From the NCBI GenBank assembly GCA_002069895.1, contig MWCE01000258.1:1-44132 (forward strand): a DNA stretch of 44,132 nt, in the 5' to 3' direction. Below, piece by piece: positions 41,993-44,132 of this stretch (its first letter is position 1; each line of letters begins with the position of its first letter). A program made the position numbers and the translations under genes. The notes under the pieces are model-generated. The model had not been told where the DNA came from and made no database searches. It saw only the letters and a list, made by a program, of their open reading frames with translations. The stretch is from Bacteroidetes bacterium ADurb.Bin234 (GTDB lineage Bacteria; Bacteroidota; Bacteroidia; Bacteroidales; WCHB1-69).

Positions 41993-43948
41993 ATGTATTT
42001 AAATAATTATACAAGGGGTATCCGTTTCTTATGCTTAAGTTTAGCTTTTTTAATCTCTTGTAATACAAATGCTCAACAAATTATATCATCACAAAATAAA
42101 AAAGCAATTAAGTATTACAACAAAGGAAACAATGCCATTGGAAATAGAGATTTTAAAACAGCTGTAGAATGGGCTGAAAAAGCTATAAAAATAGATGAAA
42201 CTTTTACCGAAGCATATATTATGATTGCCGAGTCTTATTCCTTTACAAAGAATTGTGAACAATCTTGTTTGTATTTTGAAAAAGCCATAGCATCAAATCC
42301 CGAATTTTCAAAAAAACTTTATTATTTTGCAGCCAATGAACACATGAGATGTGGTGATTTTGAAAAAGCGGTAAAACGTTTTGATGAGTATTTTTTCCGT
42401 AACGCTATGGATAAGACTGAAATACCAAATGCAGTTCGCGAAAATTATGAACTATGTTTATATCGCTTGCAATTAATGAAAGATTCGCTTGCCATTAATC
42501 CGATCAACATGGGTGAAAATGTAAACTCTATTTTTGCCGAATATTTGCCCAGTCTTACGGTCGATGAATCGAAGATTGTTTTTACCGTACGAAGAAAAGC
42601 CGATAATTATACCGTTTGTGCAGGATGTAAAGACGAAGAAGATATGTATTTCAGCGAGAAAATCAACGGTGTTTGGAAAACCAGAAAACCTTTCGAACTT
42701 AACACCCATTATAATGAAGGCGGACAATCCATTTCTCCCGATGGTAAATATTTGATATTTACCGCTTGTGAACGTGACGAAGGTTATGGTAGTTGTGATT
42801 TATATTGGTCGAAACGTATTGGTGATTCATGGAGTAAACCCCGCAACTTCGGTAAACCAGTTAATACCCAATATTGGGAATCGCAGCCTACTTTTTCTGC
42901 CGACGGAAGAACAATTATATTTGTTTCAAACCGCCCGGGAGGAGAGGGATGTATGGACCTTTGGCTTACAAATATGACAGAAGAAGGTGTTTTTACGAGC
43001 CCCGTTAATCTTGGAACGCCTATTAATACCATACTTAATGAAGATTCGCCTTTTTTGCATCCCAACGGAAACACCCTTTATTTTGCTTCCGAAGGTCATA
43101 AAGGCATGGGAGGAAAGGATATTTTTTATAGCATTTTAACCCCTGACCAAACATGGGGTGAACCATTGAATATGGGATATCCTATTAATACCTTTGCCGA
43201 TGAAATGAGTTTGGTGGTAAATGCAAAAGGAGATAAAGCCTTTTATTCATCCGATCGAAGCGGTGGTTTGGGCTCAGATGATTTGTATTCCTTTGATTTG
43301 CCTCCCACCCTCAGACCTCAATCGGTAACTTATATGAAAGGACGTATTTTCGATGCAAAAGATAATACACCACTTGAAGCTTCTTTTAAGGTTGTGGATT
43401 TAAATACCGGACAAGTAGTTGTGGCTTCCTCTTCCGATATTAAAACAGGAGAATTTCTGATTTGTATCCCTACCAACAGCACTTATGCATTATACGCACA
43501 ACGAAATAATTATTTGTTTTATTCCGAGAATTTTGAATTAAAAGATGTCTATACCGACATAGAACCTTATGTGAAAGATATTTTCTTGAAACGTATAGAA
43601 CTGGGAGAGAGTGTTGTGCTTAATAATATTTTTTTCGATACAGATAAATCCGATTTAAAACCCGAATCGGAAATTGAACTGAAAAATATCTTACAACTCC
43701 TGATGGATAATCCAAGAATGAGAATTGAAATCAGCGGACATACCGATAACATAGGTTCCAAAGAACACAACCTTGCATTATCACAAGCTCGTGCCAAAGC
43801 CGTATTTGATTATCTTGTAAATAAAGGGATTAAAGCAAACCGTATGGACTATAAAGGATATGGATTCAGTGTACCGATTGCAAGCAATGAAAGCGATGAA
43901 GGTAGAACCCAAAACAGAAGAACGGAATTTAAAATCATAGGCTTTTAA
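41993..43948 (+). CDS. porE: PorE-like lipoprotein: TPR, PD40 propeller, regulatory domain, OmpA
   Basis: A 651-residue outer-membrane lipoprotein; the signal ends FLISC (Cys23). Domains in order: tetratricopeptide repeats (about 35-150), WD40-like PD40 beta-propeller (about 165-445, with repeats such as GGQSISPDGKYLIFTA and SQPTFSADGRTIIFVS), a CarboxypepD_reg-like domain (about 448-530, MKGRIFDAKDNTPLEASF), and an OmpA peptidoglycan-binding domain (about 540-651, ISGHTDNIG and GRTQNRRTEF). This is the domain order of PorE from P. gingivalis, which anchors the T9SS to peptidoglycan. Similar proteins with other roles are common in the phylum, so porE is probable, not proven. It lies 11 bp after the T9SS protease and shares its transcript. 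Confidence 0.75.
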   Translation: MYLNNYTRGIRFLCLSLAFLISCNTNAQQIISSQNKKAIKYYNKGNNAIGNRDFKTAVEWAEKAIKIDETFTEAYIMIAESYSFTKNCEQSCLYFEKAIASNPEFSKKLYYFAANEHMRCGDFEKAVKRFDEYFFRNAMDKTEIPNAVRENYELCLYRLQLMKDSLAINPINMGENVNSIFAEYLPSLTVDESKIVFTVRRKADNYTVCAGCKDEEDMYFSEKINGVWKTRKPFELNTHYNEGGQSISPDGKYLIFTACERDEGYGSCDLYWSKRIGDSWSKPRNFGKPVNTQYWESQPTFSADGRTIIFVSNRPGGEGCMDLWLTNMTEEGVFTSPVNLGTPINTILNEDSPFLHPNGNTLYFASEGHKGMGGKDIFYSILTPDQTWGEPLNMGYPINTFADEMSLVVNAKGDKAFYSSDRSGGLGSDDLYSFDLPPTLRPQSVTYMKGRIFDAKDNTPLEASFKVVDLNTGQVVVASSSDIKTGEFLICIPTNSTYALYAQRNNYLFYSENFELKDVYTDIEPYVKDIFLKRIELGESVVLNNIFFDTDKSDLKPESEIELKNILQLLMDNPRMRIEISGHTDNIGSKEHNLALSQARAKAVFDYLVNKGIKANRMDYKGYGFSVPIASNESDEGRTQNRRTEFKIIGF

Positions 43949-43988
43949 ATTATTTTTTGTGAATATAAAAATATCATAAAAAATAGTA

Positions 43989-43996
43989 TATATTTG
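43989..43996 (+). promoter_or_regulatory. -7 box of the last lipoprotein gene
   Basis: TATATTTG followed by C, 34 bp before the ATG at 44031. Confidence 0.45.
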
Positions 43997-44030
43997 CACA
44001 TTGAAATTAATAATTTAAATTAGAATAGAT

Positions 44031-44132
44031 ATGAGTCAAATAAGTAAAGATCAATTAAAGAAAACTAAACTTGCTTATAGTTTGGTTGCATGTGTTTTTT
44101 TCTTAAGTCTAATGATGAGTTGCAATAAATAT
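44031..44132 (+). CDS. Lipoprotein, N-terminal fragment
   Basis: An open frame of 34 codons runs off the right edge. It begins MSQISKDQLKKTK, then a hydrophobic stretch ending LMMSC (Cys31), a plausible lipobox, followed by NKY. The part seen is signal peptide only, so no function can be given. The promoter-like TATATTTG upstream supports the start. Confidence 0.6.
   Translation, partial: MSQISKDQLKKTKLAYSLVACVFFLSLMMSCNKY

Overview
The window is from an AT-rich member of the Bacteroidota, most likely an anaerobic Bacteroidales. The evidence is the type IX secretion genes porU and porV next to ispF, a T9SS cargo protein with a C-terminal sorting domain, a GldH-like lipoprotein, a PurF paralogue of a kind known from Bacteroides, an IorAB indolepyruvate:ferredoxin oxidoreductase, and many promoter -7 boxes of the Bacteroidetes form TAnnTTTG. 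No plasmid, phage or CRISPR signature was seen.

Layout. 1-7221 (minus strand) is an envelope and glycan block: a sulfatase/LtaS-type phosphotransferase, a cellulase-like lipoprotein, a methyltransferase-GT2 fusion and the start of a polytopic protein form one tight operon; a second polytopic GT-C-like protein lies upstream of them. 7222-7687 is non-coding and carries palindromic repeats. 7688-13994 (minus) holds a flavodoxin-like gene, iorB-iorA, and a recQ - OmpH/Skp-like - MORN lipoprotein operon. 14289-17152 (plus) holds pyruvate kinase and a PurF-like protein that lacks the catalytic cysteine. 17231-23741 is one operon: a BatE-like protein, a MacB-type ABC ATPase, two permeases, an HlyD-type adaptor and a TolC-type channel. 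23742-26516 is gene-poor: one lipoprotein, one DUF1294 protein and a 1.1 kb structured non-coding region. 26517-32197 (plus) holds rho, der, a GldH-like lipoprotein, a D-2-hydroxyacid dehydrogenase, queD and a DUF2795 protein, with a minus-strand tRNA-Leu(CAA) near the end. 32283-37942 (minus) is porU, porV, ispF. 37943-38639 carries a second copy of the repeat. The right end (plus) has a patatin-like lipase, a trypsin-fold T9SS cargo protease, a PorE-like TPR/PD40/OmpA lipoprotein and the start of another lipoprotein.

How the parts fit. PorU is the sortase and PorV the shuttle that process T9SS cargo; the protease at 39721 is a plausible client, and the PorE-like protein could tie the machine to peptidoglycan. 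The ABC-adaptor-TolC operon is a complete export route across both membranes.

The most unusual material is non-coding. A repeat core of about 320 bp occurs twice, at 24952-25700 and inverted at 38014-38338. The first copy is split by a 422-bp insert bounded by 7-bp direct repeats and containing a cluster of AAGCTT-centred palindromes. The second copy lies between near-perfect 24-bp inverted repeats and carries the only promoter-like box found upstream of porU. Every functional call here comes from reading motifs; no database search was run.
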